From positions 17,857-81,856 of the forward strand of contig JAUQWM010000071.1 of assembly GCA_030835125.1 (NCBI GenBank): a stretch of DNA of 64,000 nucleotides. Reading direction: 5' to 3'. Below are positions 26,304 to 34,802 of the stretch, piece by piece (the stretch's first letter is position 1; every line of letters starts with the position of its first letter). A program made the position numbers and the translations under genes. The notes beneath the pieces were generated by a model that saw only the letters and a list, made by a program, of their open reading frames with translations, searched no databases and was not told the origin of the DNA. The stretch is from Gemmatimonadaceae bacterium (GTDB taxonomy: Bacteria; Gemmatimonadota; Gemmatimonadetes; Gemmatimonadales; Gemmatimonadaceae).

Positions 26304-26762
26304 ATGAAACGCATGTCCGCCCTCGCCCTCGCGGTGGCCGTCCCGCTCTTCGCCTGCAGCAACTCGTCGGGCCCGGATGACGACGGGGATGGCAACGGCT
26401 CGTTCTCGAACCAGGCGTCGGCGACCATCAACAGCACATCCTGGAGCGCGACCAGCGTGCTGTCCAATCGCGTGGCCGCCGCCGGCTTCGTCACCATCAC
26501 CTTCGTCGCCCACGGACCCAACGACTCACACGTCAGCTTCGGGATCGCCAACGCGAGCGTCGGCACGTTCAGCGTGGCCGAGGGCACGGCGAACCAGGCG
26601 GACTTCAAGTTCGGCGGCAAGAGCTACGGCCAGGGGGAGTCCGGCACGATCAGGATCGACGCGATCACGGCCACCGGGATGCGCGGCTCGTTCACCATCT
26701 CGGCCAAGACAACACAAAACGAGAACGGCAGCGCCAGCGGGACGTTCGAAGCGGCGTTCTGA
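26304..26762 (+). CDS. Small lipoprotein, DUF6252-like
   Basis: A 152-residue lipoprotein. The lipobox LFAC (Cys18) follows a short signal sequence; after a Ser/Gly/Asp-rich linker there is a beta-rich domain with repeated strand patterns (SATINSTSWSATSVLSNRVAAAGF, FKFGGKSYGQGESG, GSFTISAKTT). It resembles small Ig-like lipoproteins of the DUF6252 kind, but I cannot be sure. It follows the OmpA gene after 29 bases and may be co-transcribed. Its stop codon is followed at once by a heptamer repeat array. Confidence 0.75.
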   Translation: MKRMSALALAVAVPLFACSNSSGPDDDGDGNGSFSNQASATINSTSWSATSVLSNRVAAAGFVTITFVAHGPNDSHVSFGIANASVGTFSVAEGTANQADFKFGGKSYGQGESGTIRIDAITATGMRGSFTISAKTTQNENGSASGTFEAAF

Positions 26763-26765
26763 ATG

Positions 26766-26793
26766 CAGAGTGCAGAGTGCAGATCGCAGATTG
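26766..26793 (+). repeat. Heptamer array, 4 units, 3 bases after a stop codon
   Basis: Units GCAGAGT, GCAGAGT, GCAGATC, GCAGATT start 3 bases after the lipoprotein stop. The sequence continues as a decayed repeat (GATGATTTGCGG). It is the upstream flank of the four-helix-bundle gene, which has matching arrays right after its own stop. Confidence 0.8.
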
Positions 26794-26891
26794 ATGATTT
26801 GCGGTAGCTTGGGGTGGGGAGCTGGGGTGCGGAGCTTCGCCTGCGTTGTGGAGATGACGGGCCCAAAGGGCCGAAAGGCGATGTTCAGGGC

Positions 26892-27257
26892 ATGGCGAAC
26901 GACGCGTACAGTCCGGAGCGCTTGCAGCAGCGGCTTGTGATGTTCGGAGTGGGAGTCTGCCGCGGTCCTGCGCGTGCGCGCGGCGATGCCATCACGGCGC
27001 ATGTAGCGGCGCAGCTCATCCGCTCAGCGACCGCCCCCGCGGCGATCTGCGCCGAGGCGCGGTCGGCGGAGTCCCGGCGGGACTTCCAGCACAAGATGCA
27101 GGTTTGCCTCAAGGAGCTGCGCGAGACGGCGGTCTGGTTGCAGTTCCTCGACGCACTGCACTCCGGCGATCCCGAGCGGACGCGCCTGGCGCAGGAGTGC
27201 AATGAGCTGACCGCCATCTTCGTCGCCAGCCTTCGCACCGTACGACGAGGACGATGA
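26892..27257 (+). CDS. Four-helix-bundle protein (TIGR02436 / 23S rRNA IVS protein family)
   Basis: A 121-residue alpha-helical protein matching the S23-like four-helix-bundle family, named for proteins coded within intervening sequences of 23S rRNA genes and related to the Avd subunit of diversity-generating retroelements. Family positions visible: ERLQQRLVMFGVGVCRG, QLIRSATAPAAICAEARSAESRRDFQHKMQVCLKELRET in outline, and WLQFLDAL. The frame extends to 26814 but ATG 26892 starts the family core. It has no 23S rRNA next to it. It is flanked by heptamer repeats on both sides, and TAGCTT at 26805-26810 may be its -10 element. Biochemical role unknown. Confidence 0.85.
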   Translation: MANDAYSPERLQQRLVMFGVGVCRGPARARGDAITAHVAAQLIRSATAPAAICAEARSAESRRDFQHKMQVCLKELRETAVWLQFLDALHSGDPERTRLAQECNELTAIFVASLRTVRRGR

Positions 27258-27365
27258 GTGCAGATTGCAGAGTGCAGATTGCAGATTGCAGAGTGGGGGC
27301 GTAGGGAGTGACACTCGCGCTGCAACGCTCCAATCCGCAATCTGCACTCTGCAATCTGCATTCAC
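27258..27365. repeat. Inverted pair of heptamer arrays between convergent genes
   Basis: The left arm (27260-27294) has five units (GCAGATT, GCAGAGT, GCAGATT, GCAGATT, GCAGAGT) starting 2 bases after the four-helix-bundle stop. The right arm (about 27330-27362) is its reverse complement with units GCAGATT, GCAGAGT, GCAGATT, GCGGATT, ending just after the stop of the convergent gene. The spacer is about 35 bases. A transcript from either gene could form a long hairpin. Confidence 0.88.
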
Positions 27366-28001
27366 TCAGGGTCTGACGGCACGCAACTTCACGCCATCCA
27401 TCACCAGGCCGTCCTTGCCTCCTTCGCCCAGCAACTGGAACGGCACCGTGCGGTCGAGCGCCGGCCGTGGCTGCCACAGCCTGGCCTGGCCATCCAGCAC
27501 CGTGTAGAAACCGGCCTCCATTGGTGGCGGTGCGGTCTGGCCAGGCGGGGTTGTCAGGCTGTGCGCGTACGTCCCATCGTCGAAGAACTCCCATCGGTGC
27601 GTGACGCCCAGGTCCTCATCGGACCAGGCAAACGTCCGGCGGAACGTCCCCTGCAGCTCGAACGGCGGCGTCCCGGTCGTGCCGGCTGACGTGCGGATGC
27701 CCTTCTCGGCCGCCTCCCAGGCCTCATTGGCCAGCTTCGTGCAGTCCTCGGCGCGCGTGGTCTCGCCGCGGTCCTTGTAGTACTCGGCCAGCTTGAGGTG
27801 AATCCGGGTCGCGTCCCGCAAATCACCGCGGCGGTGATAGCGGAGCAGGGTGAAGATCTCCTTCTCGATATCGCTGGACGCGGCCTTCGGCAGCCCCGCT
27901 ACGTCGAAGCGCTCGACGCCCACCGCGCGCGGCGTTCCCTGGGAAAGCGCGGCGGTGGGGATCGTCAGCAGTCCGGCGAGCAGGAGGTCACGGGTGCGCA
28001 T
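27366..28001 (-). CDS. Exported protein of unknown function
   Basis: A 211-residue exported protein that I do not recognise. Signal peptide about 1-20 (LLLAGLLTIPTAALSQG). Residues about 40-100 are helical and TPR-like (IFTLLRYHRRGDLRDATRIHLKLAEYYKDR), followed by a linker and a beta-rich C-terminal part (FRRTFAWSDEDLGVTHRWEFFDDGTYAHSL) ending in GGKDGLVMDGVKLRAVRP. The TPR-like start suggests protein contacts, and the rest looks like a lipocalin-type strand set, but both are weak. Its stop lies beside a heptamer array. Confidence 0.7.
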   Translation of the reverse strand: MRTRDLLLAGLLTIPTAALSQGTPRAVGVERFDVAGLPKAASSDIEKEIFTLLRYHRRGDLRDATRIHLKLAEYYKDRGETTRAEDCTKLANEAWEAAEKGIRTSAGTTGTPPFELQGTFRRTFAWSDEDLGVTHRWEFFDDGTYAHSLTTPPGQTAPPPMEAGFYTVLDGQARLWQPRPALDRTVPFQLLGEGGKDGLVMDGVKLRAVRP

Positions 28002-28087
28002 GGCATCCTCCCTTGGGTGACCGGATCGGGCACGGCCTGTCCCTGCGCGACCCGGATCGTTGCGGTGTACTCGTCAGGCACGGGAAT

Positions 28088-28220
28088 GCAGAGTGCAGAT
28101 TGCAGATTGCAGATTGCAGATTGCAGATTGCAGCCGCTGGATGGACGTCACGACGCGACACGCCGACCCTCGCCCGCCGGCCCTCCACACTCCAACTCAG
28201 CAATCTGCAATCTGCAATTC
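28088..28220. repeat. Inverted pair of heptamer arrays in a same-strand gene gap
   Basis: The left arm (28088-28129) has six units: GCAGAGT then five GCAGATT. The right arm (about 28199-28220) is a reverse complement with two clean GCAGATT units and one decayed unit, and lies a few bases from the stop codon of the 28226 gene. Here both neighbours are on the minus strand, so only the right arm is a post-stop array. Confidence 0.85.
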
Positions 28221-28225
28221 GCCGC

Positions 28226-28444
28226 CTAACGTGAGCCGATGACGGGGCGGTGGGGAACGAGCCCATGGGCCAGGCGGGTCAGGTGGCCCCTCGCGAAGGC
28301 CGCGAGGCGGATTCCCCATTCATCGTGCCACATCCGTGCGGCTGCCCATCCCAGGAAGAGGACATCGAACAGGACGGCAAGCAGGATTAGCAGGATCGGC
28401 AGGGCCATTGCCGCAAGCGGGATGATCACGGCTGCTGCGTACAT
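28226..28444 (-). CDS. Small membrane protein
   Basis: A 72-residue protein with one long or two short hydrophobic segments (residues 5-30, VIIPLAAMALPILLILLAVLFDVLFLGW) followed by a basic tail with WHDEWGIRLAAFARGHLTRLAHG. GGGAGG lies upstream of ATG 28444. It is likely an inner-membrane protein with a cytoplasmic tail. No family recognised. The motif GCCTAAC overlaps its stop codon. Confidence 0.62.
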   Translation of the reverse strand: MYAAAVIIPLAAMALPILLILLAVLFDVLFLGWAAARMWHDEWGIRLAAFARGHLTRLAHGLVPHRPVIGSR

Positions 28445-28677
28445 CTGTACCTCCCGCCGGGGTGAATCCCGGCACGTCAGGCACGCGTGGCCTCGTCAGA
28501 GGCCTGGCTGTCCGGCGTCGAACAGGTGGTGATGCGGCCCCGGTGTCAGGGCTTGGGGCTCAAGCTATCGGGCGATCGTGGCCAGCGGCTCAGTGAAAAC
28601 CCTTCCAGTCGCGTCGGGGAATCGCCGCTGCATTTCCGGTGCAGGATTTCCTGGGGTTGCACCGTGCACCTCCGCCC

Positions 28678-29175
28678 TCACGTTCCGGGTGGAATCCGCG
28701 GTCCCAGCGTGAGGACCGGGTCCGCCCAGATGAGCGTGGCCGCGCCCCTGAAGCGGACCGTGATGTATTCCCCATTGGGCGTCACCTCGAGCATCCACGG
28801 CATCACGCCCGGGCCAAAGGGGTCCGGGCCATACCCGAGGAGCTGGAGCTGCGTCGCGGTCGACTCGATGCGCCCCGCGGCGACCTGCAGGAACGATGAG
28901 CCCTCGGTGCCGTTGCCATCGAGGCAGCGATACTCGTAGGGCAGCGCGAGGAGGAACGGCTGACCAGAGCCGATCGTCAACGTGCCATCCCCGGCGAATG
29001 CGACCTGGCAATTGTTCGCCGTATGGTGATACCAGCCGAGGGCGTGTCCATCGACCATGGCCAGCGGGTACACCCCATGGAAGTCAACGGGATCGAGCGC
29101 TTCGGGGCCGCTGGGTGAGTCTGCGCGGCACGCGAAAGCGGCGGCGATCACGGGAATGCGAAACCAGGCGCGCAT
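28678..29175 (-). CDS. Lipoprotein of unknown function
   Basis: A 165-residue lipoprotein with lipobox AFAC (IAAAFAC) at about residue 16 and a beta-rich body of about 140 residues (DPVDFHGVYPLAMVDGHALGW, NCQVAFAGDGTLTIGSGQPF, RIESTATQLQLLGYG, GEYITVRFRGAATLIW). Two cysteines (NCQV and YRCLDG) may pair. ATG 29175 starts the signal sequence; the frame is open to 29289 without likely coding sequence. It is convergent with nothing and stands alone before the divergent sortilin-like gene. No known family recognised. Confidence 0.68.
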   Translation of the reverse strand: MRAWFRIPVIAAAFACRADSPSGPEALDPVDFHGVYPLAMVDGHALGWYHHTANNCQVAFAGDGTLTIGSGQPFLLALPYEYRCLDGNGTEGSSFLQVAAGRIESTATQLQLLGYGPDPFGPGVMPWMLEVTPNGEYITVRFRGAATLIWADPVLTLGPRIPPGT

Positions 29176-29323
29176 GGGTTTCCGGGGTGGAGTCCGGACC
29201 GCGTACCCCGACAGGCTCAGCCAGTTGCGCCGGGCCAGCCGTCCAAGACCACCTGGTCCTTCTTGCCCTCGCACGGAGCGGACTGCCAATTAGCCGGTCA
29301 TCAGGCGGCCCAACCGAGGAGTC

Positions 29324-32300
29324 ATGTCGATGCGTGCGTTCCCCCTTGTCGTGAGACTGTGCACCGCGGGTATGGCGCCCGCACTCGTACTGAGCGCAAC
29401 CGGGCTGCCGGCGCAGCAAGTCCCGGCGACTGCACTCAGTCCGCTGACCTTCCGGCACATCGGACCCGTGGGGAACCGGGTCTCGTCGGTGGCCGGCGTG
29501 CCGGGCGACCCGCTCACCTACTATGCCGGCGCCGCCACGGGGGGCGTCTGGAAGTCCACGGACGGCGGGATCATCTGGCGGCCCGTCTTCGACGAGCAGG
29601 AGTCGCACGCCGCGGGCGCCCTGGCCGTCGCTCCATCCGACCCCGCCATCGTCTGGGTCGGCACGGGTGAACCGCACATCCGGTCGAACGTCACCGTGGG
29701 CGATGGCGTCTACAAATCCACCGACGCCGGCGAACACTGGACGAACATGGGCCTGCGGGCGACGGGGCGGATCAGCCGCGTCGTCATCCACCCGTCGAAC
29801 CCCGACCTCGTCTACGTGGCGGCGTTAGGCCACGCGCACGGCCCGCAACGGGAGCGCGGGATCTTCCGCACGAAGGACGGCGGGAAGACCTGGGAGCACG
29901 TCCTCTTCGTGAACGAGCACGTCGGGTCCTCGAGCCTCATCATGGACCCGAACAACCCGCGCATCCTGTTCGCGGGCATGTGGGAGGTCGTCTACAACAC
30001 ATGGGGGCGCGAGAGCGGGGGCCCGGGCAGCGGCATCTTCATGTCGCGCGACGGCGGCGACACGTGGACGAAGCTCCAGGGCAACGGGCTGCCACGCCTG
30101 CCGGTCGGCAAGATCGACGTCTGCATGACGCCGGCGGACTCGCGCCGCGTCTACGCGCTCATCGAGACGGGCGACGGCGTGCCGTGGAAGGGGCAGGAGA
30201 CGGAGAGCGGCGAGCTCTGGCGCTCCGACAACGGTGGCCAGACCTGGCAGCTCATGAGCCACGACCGCAACTTCGGCGGCCGCACCGGCTACTACAACCA
30301 GTGCCGTGTCTCGACCGACGATCCCGACGAGGCGTACTTCCTGACCGCCTCGTTCGTGAAGACCATCGATGGCGGGCGCACCGGGCAGAATCAGGGCGGC
30401 CTGCGCAGCCCGGGCGGCGACCACCATGACCTGTGGATCGACCCGACCAACGCCGACCGCATGATCGGCGGCAACGACCAGGGGCTGGGCATCTCCAGCA
30501 ACCGCGGCGAGACCTGGCATCGCGTCCATCTCCCGATCGCGCAGATGTACCACGTGACCGTGGACAACGCGATCCCGTACAACGTGATGGGGAACCGCCA
30601 GGACGGCCCGTCGAGCCGCGGCCCGAGCAACTCGCTCTATGGCGGCGGCATCGCGCGCGGTGACTGGCACGCGGTCGGTGGGGGCGAGAGCGGCTTCGCC
30701 ACGCCGGACCCGAAGGACCCCGATATCGTCTGGTCGAGCGCCTCGGGCTCCGGCGCCCGCGGCGGCATCGTCGTCCGGTACAACGAGAAGAACCGGCAGT
30801 TCCGCAACGTCGAGGTCTGGCCGCAGAGCACCGGCGGCTGGCCGGCCGAATCGCTGAAGTACCGCTTCCAGTGGACGTTCCCGGTGCTCATCTCGCCGCA
30901 CGACAACAACACCCTGTACGTCACCAGCCAGCACGTGCATCGCACGACGAATGCGGGCCAGAGCTGGCAGGTGATCAGCCCCGACCTGTCCACGAACGAC
31001 AAGAACCGGCAGAAGATCTCCGGCGGCCTGACGCCGGACAACATCGGCGTCGAGTACTGCTGCGTGATCTACGCGTTCGACGAGTCCCCGGCGCAGCAGG
31101 GCGTCTTCTACGCCGGCACGAACGACGGCAAGGTCCAGGTGAGCCGCGACAACGGCGCCACCTGGGTCGACGTCACCGCCAACCTGCCCGGCGCGCCGAA
31201 GGATGGCGTCGTGCGCGGGATCGACGCCTCGAAGTGGAGCGCCGGCAAGGCTTACCTGGTCATCGAGGGCCATGAGGTCGGTGACTTCAGGACCTATGCC
31301 TATCGAACGGCCGACTTCGGGCGCACCTGGAAGCTCATCACCGCCGGCGTTCCCGAGCACCCCCTGAGCTTCACCCGCAGCATCCACGAAGACCCGGTTC
31401 GCCAGGGCCTGCTCTACCTGGGCACCGAGAACCGGATCTATGTGTCGTTCAATGACGGCGACGCCTGGCAGCCGCTCATCAACAACATGCCGCCGACGCC
31501 GATCTACGATCTCAAGGTCCAGCCGCACTTCAACGACCTCGTCGTCGGCACCTATGGGCGCGGCTACTGGATCCTCGACGACGTGACGCCGCTGCAGCAG
31601 CTCACGGCGCAGGTGGCGTCGTCGGCCGCGCACCTCTTCAGGCCGCGCGACGCCTACCGGTTCCAGCAGCGTACCCAGCCCATGACGATGCCGAACGACA
31701 TGACGATCGGCGAGAACCCCGAGTTCGGCGCGTCGATCAACTACTGGTTAGGCAGCACCCCGCGCGGCGCCGTCACCATCCGCATCGCCGACGCGTCGGG
31801 CGCCACCGTCCGCACGATGCAGGGCACCCGCAACCAGGGCATCAACCGGGTGATGTGGAACCTGCAGGACACGCCGTCGATGGCCGTCCGGCTGCGGACC
31901 ACGCCGCTCTACGCCGACTGGGTGGACCTGGGCCCGAATCGCGTGCGCAGCGGCGGCAATGGCATCTCGATCCTCCAGCCACCCGGGAACTACACGGTGA
32001 CGCTCGAGGTGGACGGCCGGACCTCCTCGCAGCCACTGCGCGTGCTCAAGGACCCGAACTCCGACGGCACCGAGGCCGACATCGCCGCGCAGGTCGCCGC
32101 GCTCAAGGTCATGCGCGCCGACCACGACTCCGCGGCGTCGGCGATCAACCGCATCGAATGGACGCGGCGGCAGGTGCTGGACCTCGAGGCGATCCTCCGT
32201 GACCAGGGCGGCACGGGCGCCGCCGAGATCCTGCAGCAGAGCCAGTCGCTCACGCGCAAGCTCATCGGCGTCGAGGAGAACCTGATCCAGCTCCGCACGA

Positions 32301-32539
32301 CCGGGACCGGACAGGACGGCGTACGCTGGGCGGCGCAGGTGTCGGAACGGCTGCGCTACCTCATCGGCAACACCGCCACCGGTGACTTCCGCCCGACCGA
32401 CCAGACCGGCGAGGTACACCAGGTGCTGAAGGCACAACTCGAGGAGGCGCGGCGGAACCTGAATGCGATCCTCTCGACCGACCTGCCGGCGTTGAACCGG
32501 CTGCTGCAGGCCAGGAACCTGCCGGGGATCATTCTGTAG
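29324..32539 (+). CDS. Exported VPS10/sortilin-like BNR-repeat protein (copy 1)
   Basis: A 1071-residue exported protein built from beta-propeller repeats of the VPS10/sortilin or BNR (sialidase-like) type. A signal peptide (to about 31) is followed by repeated Asp-box units such as GGVWKSTDGG, GDGVYKSTDAGEHW, RTKDGGKTWEHV and SRDNGATWVDV, giving two large propellers to about residue 720. The C-terminal 300 residues hold a sandwich-like domain (ITIRIADASGATVRTM-type) and a helical coil (VAALKVMRADHDSAASAINRIEW). In sequence databases such genes are called glycosyl hydrolase; no catalytic residues for that are visible. A second ATG at 29330 has better spacing from the AGGAG site. A paralog lies at 44064. 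Confidence 0.85.
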   Translation: MSMRAFPLVVRLCTAGMAPALVLSATGLPAQQVPATALSPLTFRHIGPVGNRVSSVAGVPGDPLTYYAGAATGGVWKSTDGGIIWRPVFDEQESHAAGALAVAPSDPAIVWVGTGEPHIRSNVTVGDGVYKSTDAGEHWTNMGLRATGRISRVVIHPSNPDLVYVAALGHAHGPQRERGIFRTKDGGKTWEHVLFVNEHVGSSSLIMDPNNPRILFAGMWEVVYNTWGRESGGPGSGIFMSRDGGDTWTKLQGNGLPRLPVGKIDVCMTPADSRRVYALIETGDGVPWKGQETESGELWRSDNGGQTWQLMSHDRNFGGRTGYYNQCRVSTDDPDEAYFLTASFVKTIDGGRTGQNQGGLRSPGGDHHDLWIDPTNADRMIGGNDQGLGISSNRGETWHRVHLPIAQMYHVTVDNAIPYNVMGNRQDGPSSRGPSNSLYGGGIARGDWHAVGGGESGFATPDPKDPDIVWSSASGSGARGGIVVRYNEKNRQFRNVEVWPQSTGGWPAESLKYRFQWTFPVLISPHDNNTLYVTSQHVHRTTNAGQSWQVISPDLSTNDKNRQKISGGLTPDNIGVEYCCVIYAFDESPAQQGVFYAGTNDGKVQVSRDNGATWVDVTANLPGAPKDGVVRGIDASKWSAGKAYLVIEGHEVGDFRTYAYRTADFGRTWKLITAGVPEHPLSFTRSIHEDPVRQGLLYLGTENRIYVSFNDGDAWQPLINNMPPTPIYDLKVQPHFNDLVVGTYGRGYWILDDVTPLQQLTAQVASSAAHLFRPRDAYRFQQRTQPMTMPNDMTIGENPEFGASINYWLGSTPRGAVTIRIADASGATVRTMQGTRNQGINRVMWNLQDTPSMAVRLRTTPLYADWVDLGPNRVRSGGNGISILQPPGNYTVTLEVDGRTSSQPLRVLKDPNSDGTEADIAAQVAALKVMRADHDSAASAINRIEWTRRQVLDLEAILRDQGGTGAAEILQQSQSLTRKLIGVEENLIQLRTTGTGQDGVRWAAQVSERLRYLIGNTATGDFRPTDQTGEVHQVLKAQLEEARRNLNAILSTDLPALNRLLQARNLPGIIL

Positions 32540-32557
32540 CGCAGCGCGTGGAGCGAG

Positions 32558-32578
32558 AGCGCAAAGCGCAAAGCGTAA
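32558..32578 (+). repeat. Heptamer array, 3 x AGCGCAA-type, after a stop codon
   Basis: Units AGCGCAA, AGCGCAA and AGCGTAA, 18 bases after the sortilin-like stop. A different unit from GCAGAGT but the same 7-bp period; the last unit type reappears at the end of the array at 53086. Confidence 0.6.
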
Positions 32579-32594
32579 AGGGGGTTCGAGAGCA

Positions 32595-32628
32595 GGGGGC
32601 AGGTCGCGGCGAACCGCGCCCTGCCCCC
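32595..32628. terminator. Strong hairpin between convergent genes
   Basis: GGGGGCAGG (32595-32603) pairs with CCTGCCCCC (32620-32628), and CGCGG (32605-32609) pairs with CCGCG (32614-32618) with one mismatch between the two helices; the loop is CGAA (TTCG on the minus strand, a very stable tetraloop). It lies between the stops of two convergent genes. No T-run follows on the plus strand, so bidirectional termination or 3' protection is inferred. Confidence 0.65.
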
Positions 32629-32640
32629 GCACGGCAACTG

Positions 32641-34524
32641 CTACCGCTCCCGGGCTACCAATAGCGCGCGTTCGCGGACCTGTTCGGCCAGCCTGACGAA
32701 TTCGGCTCGGTGTCCGCCATCGTCGCGGCCGAGTGACCCGCGGGCGAGCGCAATGACATCATCGAGCGTCGCCGACCCGCGGTACTCGGATTCGCGCAAC
32801 ACCATCCCGAATGCCGCCACCGACGCGGCAAAGCGGAAGTCCGTCGACCCTTCCGTCGCCTCCGACACCGGCACCACGTGATCGAGCCACCGACTGGTGC
32901 TCGCGTCAGGCAGCTTGTACCGGAGCTTGATGTACGCCAGCTCCCCGGGATGGCCTGACCGGGATTCCCGGGCGACGGCCTGGTACCGCAGCGGCTCGGC
33001 ACCCGGCTCCGCTGCGCCGGACCTCGGGACGACTTCGTACAGGGCCGTCACGGAATGGCCGGCGCCGATCTCGCCGGCATCCTTCGCATCGTCGTCGAAG
33101 TCCTCCGTCCTGAGCATCCGGTTCTCGTAACCCACCAGGCGATACGACGCCACCCGCTCCGGGTTGAACTCGACCTGCAGCTTCACGTCCTTGGCCACCG
33201 CCAGGAGCGTGCCGGCCATTTCGTCCACCAGCACCTTCCGCGCTTCCACCAGGTTGTCGATGTAGGCGTAGTTCCCGTTTCCCTTGTCGGCCAGCTTCTC
33301 CATCTTCGAGTCCTTGTAGTTGCCCATCCCGAAGCCGAGCACCGACAGGAACGTCCCCTGCTTCCGCTTGTCCTCGATGAGCCGTTCCATCTCGGCGTCA
33401 CTCGAGGCGCCAACGTTGAAGTCGCCGTCGGTGGCGAGGATGACGCGATTGTTGCCTCCGGCAATGTGGTTCGCGCGTGCCACGTCGTAGGCGAGCCGGA
33501 TGCCCGCGCCGCCAGCGGTGGAGCCGCCCGCCTGCAGCCGGTCGAGGGAGGCCAGGATGAGGTCCCGCTGGTCGCCGCTCGTCGACGGCAGCACCAGCCC
33601 GGCCGCGCCGGCGTAGACCACGATCGCGACGCGGTCCTGCGGCCGGAGCTGCCTGACGAGCAGGCGCATCGACTCCTTGACGAGTGGCAGTTTCTCGTCA
33701 GGCGTCATCGAGCCCGAGACGTCGACCAGGAACACGAGGTTGCCGGGTGGCAGCGCCGCCGGGGACAGGCGCCGGGCCTGGAGCCCGATGCGGACCAGCA
33801 GGTTGGTGGCGTGCCACGGCGCCCGGGCGACCTCGGTCGTGACCGAGAAGGGGTGCCGTCCCTCCGGATCGGGGAGGTCGTAGGGAAAGTAGTTCAGCAG
33901 TTCCTCGATCCGCACCGCATCCTTCGGGGGCCGCTGTCCCATGGTCACGAAGCGCCTGACGTTGCTGTACGAGGCGCGGTCGACGTCGATCGAGAAGGTG
34001 GACAGCGGGTTGGCGCGCGCGCCGAGGAACGGGTTGTCGGTGATGCGGTCGTACGACTCGGTGTTGTCGGGCGGACGGAAGCGCCCCGGGAGTCCCTGGG
34101 GCGGGGCGAGTCGGCTGCGGCTCGCGGCCGCCGCGAACGCGAACTTGCGCATCTCGGCCGCACCGGCGGGGCCCGTGACGACCACCTCGCTGAGGCGATT
34201 GACGTCCGGCGTGAGGGCGAAGTCGGCCGTGATCGTGTCGGCCTGCAGGCGGATGGTGCGGCTGGCGGGCGCGAACCCGATCGCGCGCGCCTGGACCGTG
34301 ATCTCCCGACCGCGGTGCTGCCCGGGAACCACCATGCGGTAAGTGCCGTTCGCGTCGGTGCCGACGCTCAGACCCGCGTCGACCGATCGCACGCTGGCGC
34401 CCTGGATGCCCGCGGCGGTCGCACTGCCGGTCACCCGGCCGGTGATGACGACCGCCTGGCGTTCCTGGCTTGCCGGTGTGAGGACGAGCAGCGGGAGGGC
34501 GATGCTGACGAATACAGGTTTCAT
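32641..34524 (-). CDS. Exported VWA-domain protein with carboxypeptidase-regulatory N-terminus
   Basis: A 627-residue exported protein. After a signal peptide (to about 20) it has a CarboxypepD_reg-like beta-sandwich (about 24-105, VVITGRVTGSATAAGIQGASV) ending LSEVVVTGPAG as in TonB-linked proteins, a linker, then the YfbK-type segment (FSIDVDRASYSNVRRFV, LLNYFPYDLPDPEG) and a von Willebrand A domain with the MIDAS motif DVSGSM at about residue 271 and the region ATDGDFNVGASSD. The C-terminal half holds the DUF3520-like part (SVTALYEVVP, YIKLRYKLPD). Such proteins bind partners in a metal-dependent way at the envelope. The direct repeats at 34721-34752 lie upstream. Role unknown. Confidence 0.85.
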   Translation of the reverse strand: MKPVFVSIALPLLVLTPASQERQAVVITGRVTGSATAAGIQGASVRSVDAGLSVGTDANGTYRMVVPGQHRGREITVQARAIGFAPASRTIRLQADTITADFALTPDVNRLSEVVVTGPAGAAEMRKFAFAAAASRSRLAPPQGLPGRFRPPDNTESYDRITDNPFLGARANPLSTFSIDVDRASYSNVRRFVTMGQRPPKDAVRIEELLNYFPYDLPDPEGRHPFSVTTEVARAPWHATNLLVRIGLQARRLSPAALPPGNLVFLVDVSGSMTPDEKLPLVKESMRLLVRQLRPQDRVAIVVYAGAAGLVLPSTSGDQRDLILASLDRLQAGGSTAGGAGIRLAYDVARANHIAGGNNRVILATDGDFNVGASSDAEMERLIEDKRKQGTFLSVLGFGMGNYKDSKMEKLADKGNGNYAYIDNLVEARKVLVDEMAGTLLAVAKDVKLQVEFNPERVASYRLVGYENRMLRTEDFDDDAKDAGEIGAGHSVTALYEVVPRSGAAEPGAEPLRYQAVARESRSGHPGELAYIKLRYKLPDASTSRWLDHVVPVSEATEGSTDFRFAASVAAFGMVLRESEYRGSATLDDVIALARGSLGRDDGGHRAEFVRLAEQVRERALLVARER

Positions 34525-34802
34525 GGAGCCTCCTCGATGGGAGCGTGGTCCGTCCCCTGACGGAGTGTCACCGGGACGGAATCCAGCCTGCTACCCTCAG
34601 CCGTGAGCACGGGATGGCAGGGCGACGGTCGCCCGTTCGCACCATCCGCGACCGCGGCATGCCCATGGAGACGCCGGACCTGCGTCCGACTTGCACATCG
34701 TACCGGAATTCGTTCCGGCCGACGCAATTACGACCGGGGAAGACGCAATTACCTGACGAGCGGTCCTGAGCGCCGCATGATCGCAGAATCAGAACGGCAT
34801 TG
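34525..34802. other. Non-coding stretch upstream of VWA gene
   Basis: With the repeats that follow, 34525-35143 is the longest gene-free stretch of the window (about 620 bases). The first part holds no credible ORF; its only clear elements are a hairpin and two direct repeats (34703-34752). Base composition is lower in G/C than the genes. I see no RNA gene in it. Confidence 0.55.
34703..34752. promoter_or_regulatory. UUCG-type hairpin and two GACGCAATTAC direct repeats
   Basis: CCGGAA (34703-34708), loop TTCG, TTCCGG (34713-34718) form a perfect hairpin. GACGCAATTAC occurs at 34721-34731 and 34742-34752, exactly 21 bases apart (two helical turns), which is the layout of a regulator binding pair. 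It lies about 180-230 bases upstream of the VWA gene start. Role inferred. Confidence 0.45.

Noticed and set aside
29825..31633. 602-codon antisense ORF inside the sortilin-like gene
   Set aside because: Composition is typical of a shadow frame and the sense gene is clearly real.
32641..34524. TonB-dependent receptor plug in the VWA protein
   Set aside because: The N-terminal sandwich and VVVTG motif resemble TonB-linked proteins, but no beta-barrel region follows.
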